This document shows positions 22,111 through 30,679 of a stretch of DNA of 64,000 bases, in pieces; the first letter of the stretch is position 1, and every line of letters begins with the position of its first letter. Location of the stretch: contig JAFISE010000037.1 of assembly GCA_022560025.1 (NCBI GenBank), forward strand, positions 1 through 64,000. The letters run 5' to 3'. The notes below the pieces were generated by a model. The model did no database searches, was not told the origin of the DNA, and saw only the letters and a program-made list of their open reading frames with translations. This DNA is from Stagonosporopsis chrysanthemi. Its lineage: Eukaryota; Ascomycota; Dothideomycetes; Pleosporales; Didymellaceae. The translations under genes were made by a program, and so were the position numbers.

Positions 22111-23136
22111 CTATATCATGTTCCCTGCCTCATAGCTCGGCTGCGGGAGCGTCTCATTGACCGCAAAATTCCCATAAAAGTCTACCTCCTTCCTCTTCTT
22201 TCCCATACACGCCTCCAAATCCGCACTCACAAAAATCTCCATCCCCCCGCTCTGCTCCACCCCCTTCTTCTCACTACTCAACTTATACCCCACGCCCGCC
22301 CCCTCATCCAGCGCCGGTCTCGCCACCGCCGGATCACTGGACGCCCTTCGTCCACTCTTACTCTCCTGTGCCCTCTCCAACACCGCGAGCCACTTGGGCT
22401 CCGCATACTTCTTCAGCACATCCTCGACATCAAACAAATCCGACATGGTCAGGTTATACACCTTCCCACTCCTATACTTCCAAAAAAACAACACACTCAA
22501 CTCGATCCCACTCACCCTCTCCATCTTACCCAGAATCTCATCCATCGCCTTGCAAAAATCCTCCGTCATGCGCACACAATCCTCCACCCGCTGGCTCTTA
22601 GTCGCCGCCTTGGTGAGGGTATAATTCCACTCGACATAGAACCTCACACGGGTGACATGGCTCAGGAGGGGCAGTCTCAAGATATGGGGGGAGTAGTCGA
22701 ACAGGTCGTTCTGGAACTTTGTGTTGCGCAGCTCCGCGTGCAGCGTCAGGTTGCTCTGCGCCCAGAACGCGGCCAGCACCTCGCGCCGCAGCGCCTGGTT
22801 CACAAGCTGCACGTTCAGCGCGAGGCGGCGCGAGGCGCCCGCCGGACGCGACCCGTACCCCACGACGCTGTGCCGCCATGGCTCGCTCCCGATCATCTCC
22901 GCGCCCCACAGGCATGTGTGCAGCTCTGTGGGCACGGGGCTGGGCGTGGGTAGCAGGTAGCTGATGATTAGGGCGCGTAGGTGCGCGGGCAGCGAGAGCA
23001 GGGGCGAGCTGAAGGTGCTGGGGGTTAGGTCGAGGAGTTTCTCCAGGTCGCGGAAGAGTTGGGATTGGCGATTTTTGTAGGTCGAGGTGGAGGAGGCGAG
23101 GGAGAGTTTTTTGTTGATGACTGTGGTTGAGGTCAT
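22111..23136 (-). CDS. Uncharacterised protein, F-box-like/2EXR class
   Basis: A single exon gives 341 aa when started at the ATG at 23136 (MTSTTVINKK). An upstream in-frame ATG at 23391 would add 85 residues encoded by a degenerate gatgct-type repeat, so I prefer the shorter form. The region LFDLTPSTFSSPLLSLPAHLRALIISYLLP-like (about residues 30-60) resembles the LPxxLRxxIxxYLLP start of fungal 2EXR/F-box-like proteins. ALNVQLVNQALRREVLAAFW plays the usual 'vNrqiraEal' part. The rest carries no motif I can name. A hydrophobic patch SGIELSVLFFWKY is probably core, not membrane. Function is unknown. Confidence 0.65.
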   Translation of the reverse strand: MTSTTVINKKLSLASSTSTYKNRQSQLFRDLEKLLDLTPSTFSSPLLSLPAHLRALIISYLLPTPSPVPTELHTCLWGAEMIGSEPWRHSVVGYGSRPAGASRRLALNVQLVNQALRREVLAAFWAQSNLTLHAELRNTKFQNDLFDYSPHILRLPLLSHVTRVRFYVEWNYTLTKAATKSQRVEDCVRMTEDFCKAMDEILGKMERVSGIELSVLFFWKYRSGKVYNLTMSDLFDVEDVLKKYAEPKWLAVLERAQESKSGRRASSDPAVARPALDEGAGVGYKLSSEKKGVEQSGGMEIFVSADLEACMGKKRKEVDFYGNFAVNETLPQPSYEAGNMI

Positions 23137-23179
23137 GCTTTGGGTTACTTGATTGGTTGGTTGGTTGGTGTGGACGAAG

Positions 23180-23410
23180 TCGCTGATGCTGCGCTGTGAT
23201 GCTGCCGATGCTGTTGCAAATGCTGAAGCCGATGCTAATGCTGATTCCAATGCGGATGTCGATACTGATTCCGGGTTGATGTCGCCACCGTTATCAATGT
23301 GCCGTTGATGCTGAGTCGAACGCTGAAATCGCTGCAACGCTGATGCTGATTGTCGAATGCCGAAGAGGACGCTGTACTGCCGCTGATGCAAATGCCGATG
23401 CTGAAGACGC
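23180..23410. repeat. Degenerate gatgct hexamer repeat
   Basis: About 230 bp are dominated by imperfect copies of gatgct/gatgc(n) on the plus strand, interspersed with gaatgc and gattcc variants. The strand opposite reads agcatc. It lies just upstream of the minus-strand gene at 22111-23136 and can be read as a Ser/Ala-rich extension. Confidence 0.6.
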
Positions 23411-23912
23411 CAAAGATGTATCTAACGCAATAAAACTATCAACTCTATTAATCGAGTAGTCAGAACGCAAATTACAAGAAAAAGAAAAGAAACAGATGTA
23501 TCCGCATCAACAAGCGAATAAGCCAACACCACAACAGAAGAGGCCCAAGCTTTCTCGCGCTCCCTCAAAAGGAGTATCAAGGCCACGCATGCACCGCTTT
23601 TGCGCCAGAAACGCACATGAGTCAGATCCTAGTTTCGGCGCCAGGGGCTTGCCACCGCATATTGCTGGAGGCAGTGCGTCACGTGGCCTGTTTCAGATTG
23701 CCGCTGCGATGCTGAGACGCGGCGATGCGCCGACTTGATGCTAGGCGTGTTGGAAAGGGGTTTTGGCTGGTATAACGAGTAAGGCAGGGTTACGGGCGGA
23801 CAGTGAGAGTGGAGCGTGAGTGTGAATGGGTTTGTGTTGCACAAATATGTACATGAATCGATAACACGACGACGCAACACCACATGACCGTATCTATGTA
23901 TACACAAATCGC
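23411..23912. other. Intergenic region
   Basis: This is the upstream flank of the minus-strand gene ending at 22111 and the 3' flank of the long gene that ends at 23913. No feature is recognised. Confidence 0.35.
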
Positions 23913-26900
23913 CTATCTCCCCCCAACTCGCGGCGTCGCGCTCCTCACGTACCCTTGGATATACAATTCAACATGCCTGTTGCTGGGCCACCCGCCCCAT
24001 TCCTCCACACTGCTGATCTGTGCTTTGATGAGTTCCCTGATGTCCTCTGGTGCTTTGGGGCGGCTGTCGAGACCCTCCTCTAGCCAGCCACCGGTTGCAG
24101 CGCGTAGTGCTACGAGCGTGCGGAACAGCATATCGTTGCCTCCGTGCTGCGCACGTGCGCGGGCCATGACTTCGGCGGCGTGCTTGGTGAGCCATGTCGA
24201 GAAGGAATAAAGGCCCTCGTAGTCGCGCAGGATGCCGAGGGCGCGGACGTATGCGTGCAGCTCTGCGGGACCTGGGATGTGTGTGGGAATGGCGGGTATA
24301 TGGCCGGCCGTTTGCTGGTCTGTGTGGCCGCCTGCAAGGTGGTGGAAGAGCTTGCGGAGGCGATAGGAACGGGTATTGAGGAATTCGTGGCGCTGTCCGG
24401 TTGAGAGGTTCCTTCGATGCACCGCCTGTGCTGCGTATCTGGTCGCGGTGCAAGCCAGGATGAACAGGTCGCCCTCAACGTCAACATCGACTGACGCCAA
24501 CGTGTCGAGAAGCCTGACCACCATGTCGTACTGGTGATTGGTGATTCCCATTGCACTGTCTCTCTCCTGGTACATCGGCCTGAACCTGTCATATACTATC
24601 CGCTCCAGAAATGCGGTCCATGCAGGCTGATAGCGTGGTTTGTAGTGTAGCAACAGCGCGTAGGCATACTTCAAGAGATAGTTGTCGTCGAACATGATCT
24701 GATACCGATGTTGATCCGGCGCCAAGAAGGCTGAGCTGGCTGAGAGTGTCTTAGATTGACGTCCAAAGCGACACAGAAAGCGCATGAAAGCAGCCAGAAG
24801 ATAGTCAGGAAGTTTGTGAACAGTACTGGTGTCGCCATGGTGTCCATATACGAGACAGCCGACGCCACCTCCGAAGTCATCTTTGGCCTTCTCTAAGAGC
24901 TTGAAGGTTGTGGCGAAGTCAGGGTATGTTTCCAACAAGAAGGACAACAGTCTCTCTCGAGGTCGTAATTTCTTACCCACCATGCGACGATAAAGCTCTT
25001 CGTAGGTGGGTACGGCCTCGCTGAGGTAGACGTTGTGATAAGGCGATGCCGAATCAGCAACGACTTCCTTCATGTCGCCAGGCAGTAGATATGGTGTTGG
25101 TGGTTCAGGCACATCACTTGCACCCTCTGCTTGATAGATAGTGCCGTCTGGCAGTCGCTGTACCTCTGCGTAATACAGCTTCTCGAACATGGCAAGATAG
25201 GGCGCCTCATCTGGGAGCGCCCCTGAAGCTTCGTATGCGAGAAAACATGCCCAGGCTTCTCGCCTCGTCCTAGTCGTTCGTATGCGCGCCGCCCACAACC
25301 GATGAATGTGATCACCCCGGAAACCGATCGGAAGCAGCGTCCGCGTCTGTATGGTAGGGCTGAGATCGGTATCCCAACCAGCATATACTTCAGCTACCTC
25401 TTCCCAGTTACGTGCAGCATAACCTGCCTCGAACATACGATGCAAGATCTTCGAAGCCCGGGAAGCTCCCTGTTCATAGCCCTTATCGTCGTCCATGGCT
25501 GTTCGACTTTCTTTCCACGGAGGCCACGAGTGCCCTTTTAGCTCTGCCCAGTCTTTTTCTTGGTCCGTCTTTGCATGCGTAAGCTGAATTCGCGCAATTG
25601 CTCTGAAGCCGCTCCGCGTTACAGCAATGGATGGCTCGCAACCAGCCATGAACTGCAAAGCGCGGAATTGCGCTGTTTCTTGATGACGAGATGCTACCAT
25701 CGGTCGAGGAGATGAAGGTAGAGACAACAGCGACAGTAGGTTATTACAGAAGCGTGTGATGTCTCTAACGCTACGAGGCGATGCTGAGTCTGCACCACCT
25801 ACGCTTCCATACATATTTGCTGCCTTATCAAGGAAGAGAGTAGACACCCAAGGCAACGCCTCTGGCCATTGTCGACGCGCGTGCCGCAGGACTCGGGCGA
25901 CCAGGATCTTGAGGATGTTCCAATCTATCAGCTCGTGTTGGAGTCTGGCACCGACATGAGTGAGGAGTACGCTCAGGACATGCCTCCTGATGTGTTTGCG
26001 TCGAAGATACAATAAAACCACAAAGAAGGGTGGCGTTCCCGCACCACGTCGAAAGATCTGAGCAGCGGTGTCGGATTCTGTCTCGAGAAGAGATTGTGCC
26101 CATGATTGTATCGCCTCTTGTGTCAGCCCTTCGCGCTGCAGTATCTCCATCTCATGAAATGTGCAGATGAACGGCGCATCCTTGGTAGCGGGCATTGTGA
26201 GGTGACTCACATATCTCGATAGTAAAGCATAAAGAGAAGGTGTGGCCTCTGGTCCTGGGATCGCGGTAGATGACACCAAAGAGCTTAGTCCGTGGCCATG
26301 AGGTGCGACAAGATTTGGAGTGCTTGATGGATCGGCCTCTCCAAGCGGGGCAGAGGAATAGAGACCTCGAGGCGCAGCTTGGATGGAGCCAAGAACCGTT
26401 TCGGGTCGACTGCGTCGACGTGCTTTGATCGACGCTCGGCTCTTCTGCGCCTTGAATGGCTTACGTGTAGGTGACGAAGTCATTCGCCCTCCAGAGTCCA
26501 CTCCATGTCGTAACCGTTCTTCGGCGCTGTTCAAATCTGCCCTGTCTTCTCCATCGAGGAACCCAAAAACGCCCGCCTCATCGTCCGTAGGGTCTTCTCG
26601 TGTTAGCCAGCTGATGGCCGGGTCTCCCGGCGCTGAGGGCGGCTGCTCCTTCGATTGCAGGGCATCGTCTTCAAGAAAGCCACAAATATCGTCTTCCTCC
26701 TTTTCTCCGTTGGCAACATGCTTGTCGTCCTCAATTGATGCTGAGCGCCTTGTCGAATAGCTGGACGTGCCGTCATGGAAAGGGAATGGTGCGGTGCGCG
26801 TCCGCAAGGCCACAGACCGACGTTGTCGGCAGTTTGTCGATGAGGGGCATACTGGCGGGATCAGACGCACAGCGTGGCGCAAATGGAGCAATCCGGCAGG

Positions 26901-26981
26901 CTGAGGTGTAGGTTGCTGGCATATCAAGTCAGCTATTTGGTCTCTGGAGTCGGCAAGTAAGACCAACCCAGTGCCCTGCAA
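23913..26981 (-). CDS. Large conserved-type protein, probably mitochondrial, start not resolved
   Basis: An open frame of about 1020 codons ends at 23913. Residues 30-80 of the frame are rich in Arg and Ser with few acidic residues (LLHLRHAVRLIPP, CRQRRSVALRTRTAPF, SSYSTRRS), as in a mitochondrial presequence. An acidic linker with a repeated xGFLxxxD motif (ICGFLEDD; VFGFLDGED) follows. A helical, Trp/Tyr-rich body takes up the rest, with many pairs such as FEAGYAARNWEEVAEVYAGW and AWACFLAYEASGALPDEAPY. These resemble PPR-like helical-repeat proteins of fungal mitochondria. I cannot assign a name. No ATG opens the frame: the first codon available at 26981 is TTG, and the first in-frame ATG is at 26486, inside the body. 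A short upstream exon is therefore likely; an ATG at 27010 is in another frame and I found no good splice for it. Confidence 0.7.
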   Translation of the reverse strand: MQGTGLVLLADSRDQIADLICQQPTPQPAGLLHLRHAVRLIPPVCPSSTNCRQRRSVALRTRTAPFPFHDGTSSYSTRRSASIEDDKHVANGEKEEDDICGFLEDDALQSKEQPPSAPGDPAISWLTREDPTDDEAGVFGFLDGEDRADLNSAEERLRHGVDSGGRMTSSPTRKPFKAQKSRASIKARRRSRPETVLGSIQAAPRGLYSSAPLGEADPSSTPNLVAPHGHGLSSLVSSTAIPGPEATPSLYALLSRYVSHLTMPATKDAPFICTFHEMEILQREGLTQEAIQSWAQSLLETESDTAAQIFRRGAGTPPFFVVLLYLRRKHIRRHVLSVLLTHVGARLQHELIDWNILKILVARVLRHARRQWPEALPWVSTLFLDKAANMYGSVGGADSASPRSVRDITRFCNNLLSLLSLPSSPRPMVASRHQETAQFRALQFMAGCEPSIAVTRSGFRAIARIQLTHAKTDQEKDWAELKGHSWPPWKESRTAMDDDKGYEQGASRASKILHRMFEAGYAARNWEEVAEVYAGWDTDLSPTIQTRTLLPIGFRGDHIHRLWAARIRTTRTRREAWACFLAYEASGALPDEAPYLAMFEKLYYAEVQRLPDGTIYQAEGASDVPEPPTPYLLPGDMKEVVADSASPYHNVYLSEAVPTYEELYRRMVGKKLRPRERLLSFLLETYPDFATTFKLLEKAKDDFGGGVGCLVYGHHGDTSTVHKLPDYLLAAFMRFLCRFGRQSKTLSASSAFLAPDQHRYQIMFDDNYLLKYAYALLLHYKPRYQPAWTAFLERIVYDRFRPMYQERDSAMGITNHQYDMVVRLLDTLASVDVDVEGDLFILACTATRYAAQAVHRRNLSTGQRHEFLNTRSYRLRKLFHHLAGGHTDQQTAGHIPAIPTHIPGPAELHAYVRALGILRDYEGLYSFSTWLTKHAAEVMARARAQHGGNDMLFRTLVALRAATGGWLEEGLDSRPKAPEDIRELIKAQISSVEEWGGWPSNRHVELYIQGYVRSATPRVGGR

Positions 26982-27623
26982 GGCGCGCCGAGGGCCGGAG
27001 GAGGCGACATGGGCTACCTGGAGCTGCCAGGGACAGAATTAGGGGCATTCATCGACAGAATTGACCGTGACAAACGCGCGTAGAAGTCGATTGCAGCTGG
27101 AGGGAGATGGGCTGGGAAAATTGACGAGCTGCACGCAATGTTTGGCCTGCCGAGGTTGCGCCGAGCAGATCGATTCCAGGTCCATGGAGCATGCCATCAA
27201 GAGATGTAGCACAACAAGAAAGGTGTCTGCGATCCCAAAGTCAACGCAAGCCCGTGTCTGCCTCGTCAGAGCCATAGCTTACGTTCATCTCCTGCTCGAA
27301 GCGCGGTGTCGACGCGTGTTGTGCGCCTCCGAGTAACGTTTCCTTGGCGCGGCCGTCGTACGTGCCGCCGGTTCATTCATCGTCGCGGAACTTTGCCCAG
27401 CGAACACGCCAGCTCCCACACCAGCCGTCACTGTCGCAGTCCACCCCCGGCACCGGACCTTTTGGCGCTGCGAGGCCAAATTGAGCACCGACTGCGCGCA
27501 GGCAAACGCCCCGACCAACCGCGCCCCTTGCTGAGGGCATGTCGCTGGAGCCAACACGACTTCGGCCGTCCTGAGCGCGTTGCAGCACCGCGCGCGCATC
27601 GCGAAAGAGCACCATCCATCACC
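26982..27623. promoter_or_regulatory. Divergent upstream region
   Basis: This region lies between two genes transcribed apart. It probably holds the missing first exon of the minus-strand gene and the leader of the plus-strand gene at 27624. The plus frame stays open upstream of that ATG, from 27306, but has no family motif. Confidence 0.4.
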
Positions 27624-30251
27624 ATGGCCGCCGCCAACGGCACCCTCACCACGCCCGCTCTGCCCACAGCGCCGGAATCGCCGTCGTTGGCCAAGCGCAA
27701 ACACGCCGACACCGCAGTCGTGCTTTCCAATGGCGCATCGCCAGCTGCGCCCAAGGCCGCTGCGAATGGAACGACGCACGCCCTGCAGTCCGTCCTCAGC
27801 GACGTGCTGTCCATCCTGAAGGGCTACGACACGCAGCCGTCGATCCTGACGCACCCTGTCAACCCCGCGCCCACGCGCAGTCCCTCTGGCGAAGCCGACT
27901 CCAAACGCGCCAAGCTGGCCCAGTCGAAAGACTCAACCACCGTCGCCGACCGTGTGCAGAATGGCTCGTACGACTCGCTGCAGGCGCTGGAGAAGGACGT
28001 AGAGAGCGTGGCTGAAGAGCTCCTGGCGTCCGACCCGAGCTCTGATGCACCAGCAACGCTCGAGGAGACAAAACTGCAAGCCAAAGTGCGCGCATTGCAG
28101 AAGGTGCTGAGGAATCTTGTCGAGCGCGAGGAGGCGAGGCAACCGCAAACCCAAGAAGATAAGCCGGATCTTGTCGCTACCGCCGCGACTGTCACCCACG
28201 AAGATGCTACGGTGCAAGTCAAGCAAGTCAAGCAAGAAGAGGATGGCAACGATGACGATAACGAACCTAGCAGCCGTACTGTCTTGACGCTGTTTGGAAA
28301 CGCACAGGGCCCAAAACAGCTCTTCTCGAGCTTGCAGCAGCCACGCAAGATTGCCCCAGCAGAGGGGATGCCCTCCTTCGACGCTTCAGTCAAGGTCATC
28401 CTGCCACTGCGAGAGGCCACACTACCCCAGAACATTCAGACTACAGAGGTATTTCCGCTCTCGGACCAGACAGACGAAAAGAAGAAGAAGAAAGTCACCA
28501 CCATTGGCGAAGTCTTCCGTGCACCCGCCCACCTACCACAGATCAGCCCCCCAAAGATCGCCAGGCCGACTACAAGCAAGGGCAACACCATCACTTTCGC
28601 GCATCCGGAGCCGGCAAAACCCAAGCGCAAGGGATCTCAGTCGTACTCGCATCAGAGCCTCGCTTCTGGGTTCTGGCTGGGTTATGGAGGTGTAGACGCG
28701 CCAAAAGACCAGACATCACCTACAGCACGGCAGAAGAGCAGACAGCGTGCACTCAGCACTGGCGAAGCTCAACAGGCACCGTCTGAAGCTATACTTGTCG
28801 CAGTTCAGCACGCAAAGGAAGATGCTATGTTTCGCAGCGCCTACTCCAGCTTCGCACCGACCCGCGATGACGCAACCGCTATTGTTCCAGAAGAGACAAA
28901 GAACAGGGTCTGGTGGCAGAGGGTCGGCGAGAAGCGCTTCAACGAAGTTTTCCCTATCGACCCGCAGCTATTGGATGCTGATGCGCTTTCTGAAGCCAAT
29001 GGTCTTGTTGACGAAGAAGAAGATTTCAAGGATGCAGTTGAAAATTATGTCCCGATTGAAAACAATTTGTTCCCAGAGAAGAGCGAAGAAGACAAGGATA
29101 CTGATGACGTTCTCAGAGAGGTCTCAGAACTCATTGAGACACTCGCATCCTACCAAAGGATACGCAACTCATCGTTGACAACGAACCCTCGCACGCCGGT
29201 GGTACAGAACTCGTCACTTGCTCAGCTGGTCGGCAGTCCGTCTACGCCGTCCTCGGATGAAATCAATGTCTACGAGATCCTCAAATCACAGCTTACATTG
29301 ATGGTCTCGCAGCTCCCACCGTATGCTGTTGCGAAATTGAATGGAGACCAACTCGAGGAGCTCAACATCAGCCGTACCATACTTTTCGACACCAAGGAAT
29401 ACAATGGAATGATGGAGGAAGACCAGCTATCAAGGCTTGCAAAAGCACCCTCAGTAGCTCCAGTACCACCTCCAACACTCACTCGCGCTGGCTCTAGCTC
29501 GCAGTCCCTGTACCCGGCTGGCAGCACGCAGTATGGGCGACCGCCGTCGTCTGCTCGCCCAGTGCAGGCAGCACCATCATACCACTCACAGCGATCGTCG
29601 TCGATACAATACCAACGATCACCGTCTGGGCCAGCGCAAGGTTTCCAAGCTGGCGCAGGGTCATACGCTCCTTCTGCGCGTCCCAACTACGCTGCAACTC
29701 CAAACCACAACCTGCAGACTCCCAGGCCAGGTGGCCAATACTATCAACAACGTCCATCGCAGTCAAGCAGTTATGGCGCGGCCGCAAGCTCACAATTCTA
29801 CCAGGGGACACCCCAAACCCAGAGCCAGAACCGTTATACAAACCAGCAAGCTCAAAACGGATACTATCAAAGATCGGCCAACGTAGCTCCCATGTATGGC
29901 ACGCCACAAGCACGCACAGGATCGCCCATGAAGCCAGCCGCTGTAGCGACGCCCGCAGGATATGGTACACGGACAGGGTACGCTCCCCCTGGCGGTCAAA
30001 TGGCTAGCACGTACTACGGTCCGTCGCAGTATGGTACTCCACAGGCCCCGGCTGCGCGGCCAAGCTACACGGGTCTCACATCCAGCAATCCTCAGCAGAT
30101 AATGATGGACAGGCAGCAGGTGCAGGTGGCTGCACAGTCGCAGGCACGCCTAGCGGCGCAGAACAGCTTCAGCAGCAGACAGGGCTCTGGCACACCACAG
30201 CCGCCGAATGGCTCGTACGGCGCAGCAAACGGCACATCGACGTCGACATGA
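27624..30251 (+). CDS. Large nuclear-type protein with a Q/S/Y-rich tail, unidentified
   Basis: A single exon encodes 875 aa from the ATG in context accATGGcc. The frame is open further upstream, but no earlier ATG in it gives a better start. The first 320 residues are Ala/Ser/Glu-rich with a coiled-coil-like segment (about 170-195). A conserved-looking block covers about residues 290-520: TTIGEVFRAPAHLPQISPP, then GFWLGYGG, then ALSTGEAQ, then AMFRSAYSSFAPTRDD and EETKNRVWWQRVGEKRF. It ends with acidic NYVPIENNLFPE. From about residue 610 onward the protein is a low-complexity tail of Gln, Ser, Tyr, Gly and Pro, like prion-like regions of chromatin and RNA-binding factors. I recognise the block as common in filamentous fungi but cannot name the family. 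A nuclear or chromatin role is an inference from composition. Confidence 0.8.
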   Translation: MAAANGTLTTPALPTAPESPSLAKRKHADTAVVLSNGASPAAPKAAANGTTHALQSVLSDVLSILKGYDTQPSILTHPVNPAPTRSPSGEADSKRAKLAQSKDSTTVADRVQNGSYDSLQALEKDVESVAEELLASDPSSDAPATLEETKLQAKVRALQKVLRNLVEREEARQPQTQEDKPDLVATAATVTHEDATVQVKQVKQEEDGNDDDNEPSSRTVLTLFGNAQGPKQLFSSLQQPRKIAPAEGMPSFDASVKVILPLREATLPQNIQTTEVFPLSDQTDEKKKKKVTTIGEVFRAPAHLPQISPPKIARPTTSKGNTITFAHPEPAKPKRKGSQSYSHQSLASGFWLGYGGVDAPKDQTSPTARQKSRQRALSTGEAQQAPSEAILVAVQHAKEDAMFRSAYSSFAPTRDDATAIVPEETKNRVWWQRVGEKRFNEVFPIDPQLLDADALSEANGLVDEEEDFKDAVENYVPIENNLFPEKSEEDKDTDDVLREVSELIETLASYQRIRNSSLTTNPRTPVVQNSSLAQLVGSPSTPSSDEINVYEILKSQLTLMVSQLPPYAVAKLNGDQLEELNISRTILFDTKEYNGMMEEDQLSRLAKAPSVAPVPPPTLTRAGSSSQSLYPAGSTQYGRPPSSARPVQAAPSYHSQRSSSIQYQRSPSGPAQGFQAGAGSYAPSARPNYAATPNHNLQTPRPGGQYYQQRPSQSSSYGAAASSQFYQGTPQTQSQNRYTNQQAQNGYYQRSANVAPMYGTPQARTGSPMKPAAVATPAGYGTRTGYAPPGGQMASTYYGPSQYGTPQAPAARPSYTGLTSSNPQQIMMDRQQVQVAAQSQARLAAQNSFSSRQGSGTPQPPNGSYGAANGTSTST

Positions 30252-30679
30252 GATGAGATGAGGTTCGTTTCGATTCACGAGAGAGGTGACGTGGTGTTTG
30301 GGGAGGGTGATTATGTTCTGTCGACAAGGTTATGCCTTGAGGTTTGATGTTTCTAGCAAGGGTGTATGTCTCTTGGTGACGTTGTACAATGCAGGCTGTT
30401 TTGGAGCATGGCTCACAGCTCTTCTATGCAGTCTAGATGTAATAGGAAAACAACATCAATACCACTGCCTGCCGCGGGTGTATGCATTGCTTGCGCCACG
30501 CTCTTGTGTGGCTTTGCGGTGAAACAGTCCCGTTCGAGCCGGCTAGTGGCTGCCCTGCGTGCAGTCGCGGGTAAGGCGGCGCTATCTACGTCAAGGGCGA
30601 CCTTTCCGGACCCCGACAAGCAAGACAAACAGCTTGCGCAACCTCCGCACACAAGCCATGAGACCCGCAACACGACACC
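30252..30679. other. Intergenic region
   Basis: A 428 bp gap between two plus-strand genes holds the 3' flank of the first and the promoter of the second. No TATA box is obvious. Confidence 0.4.
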
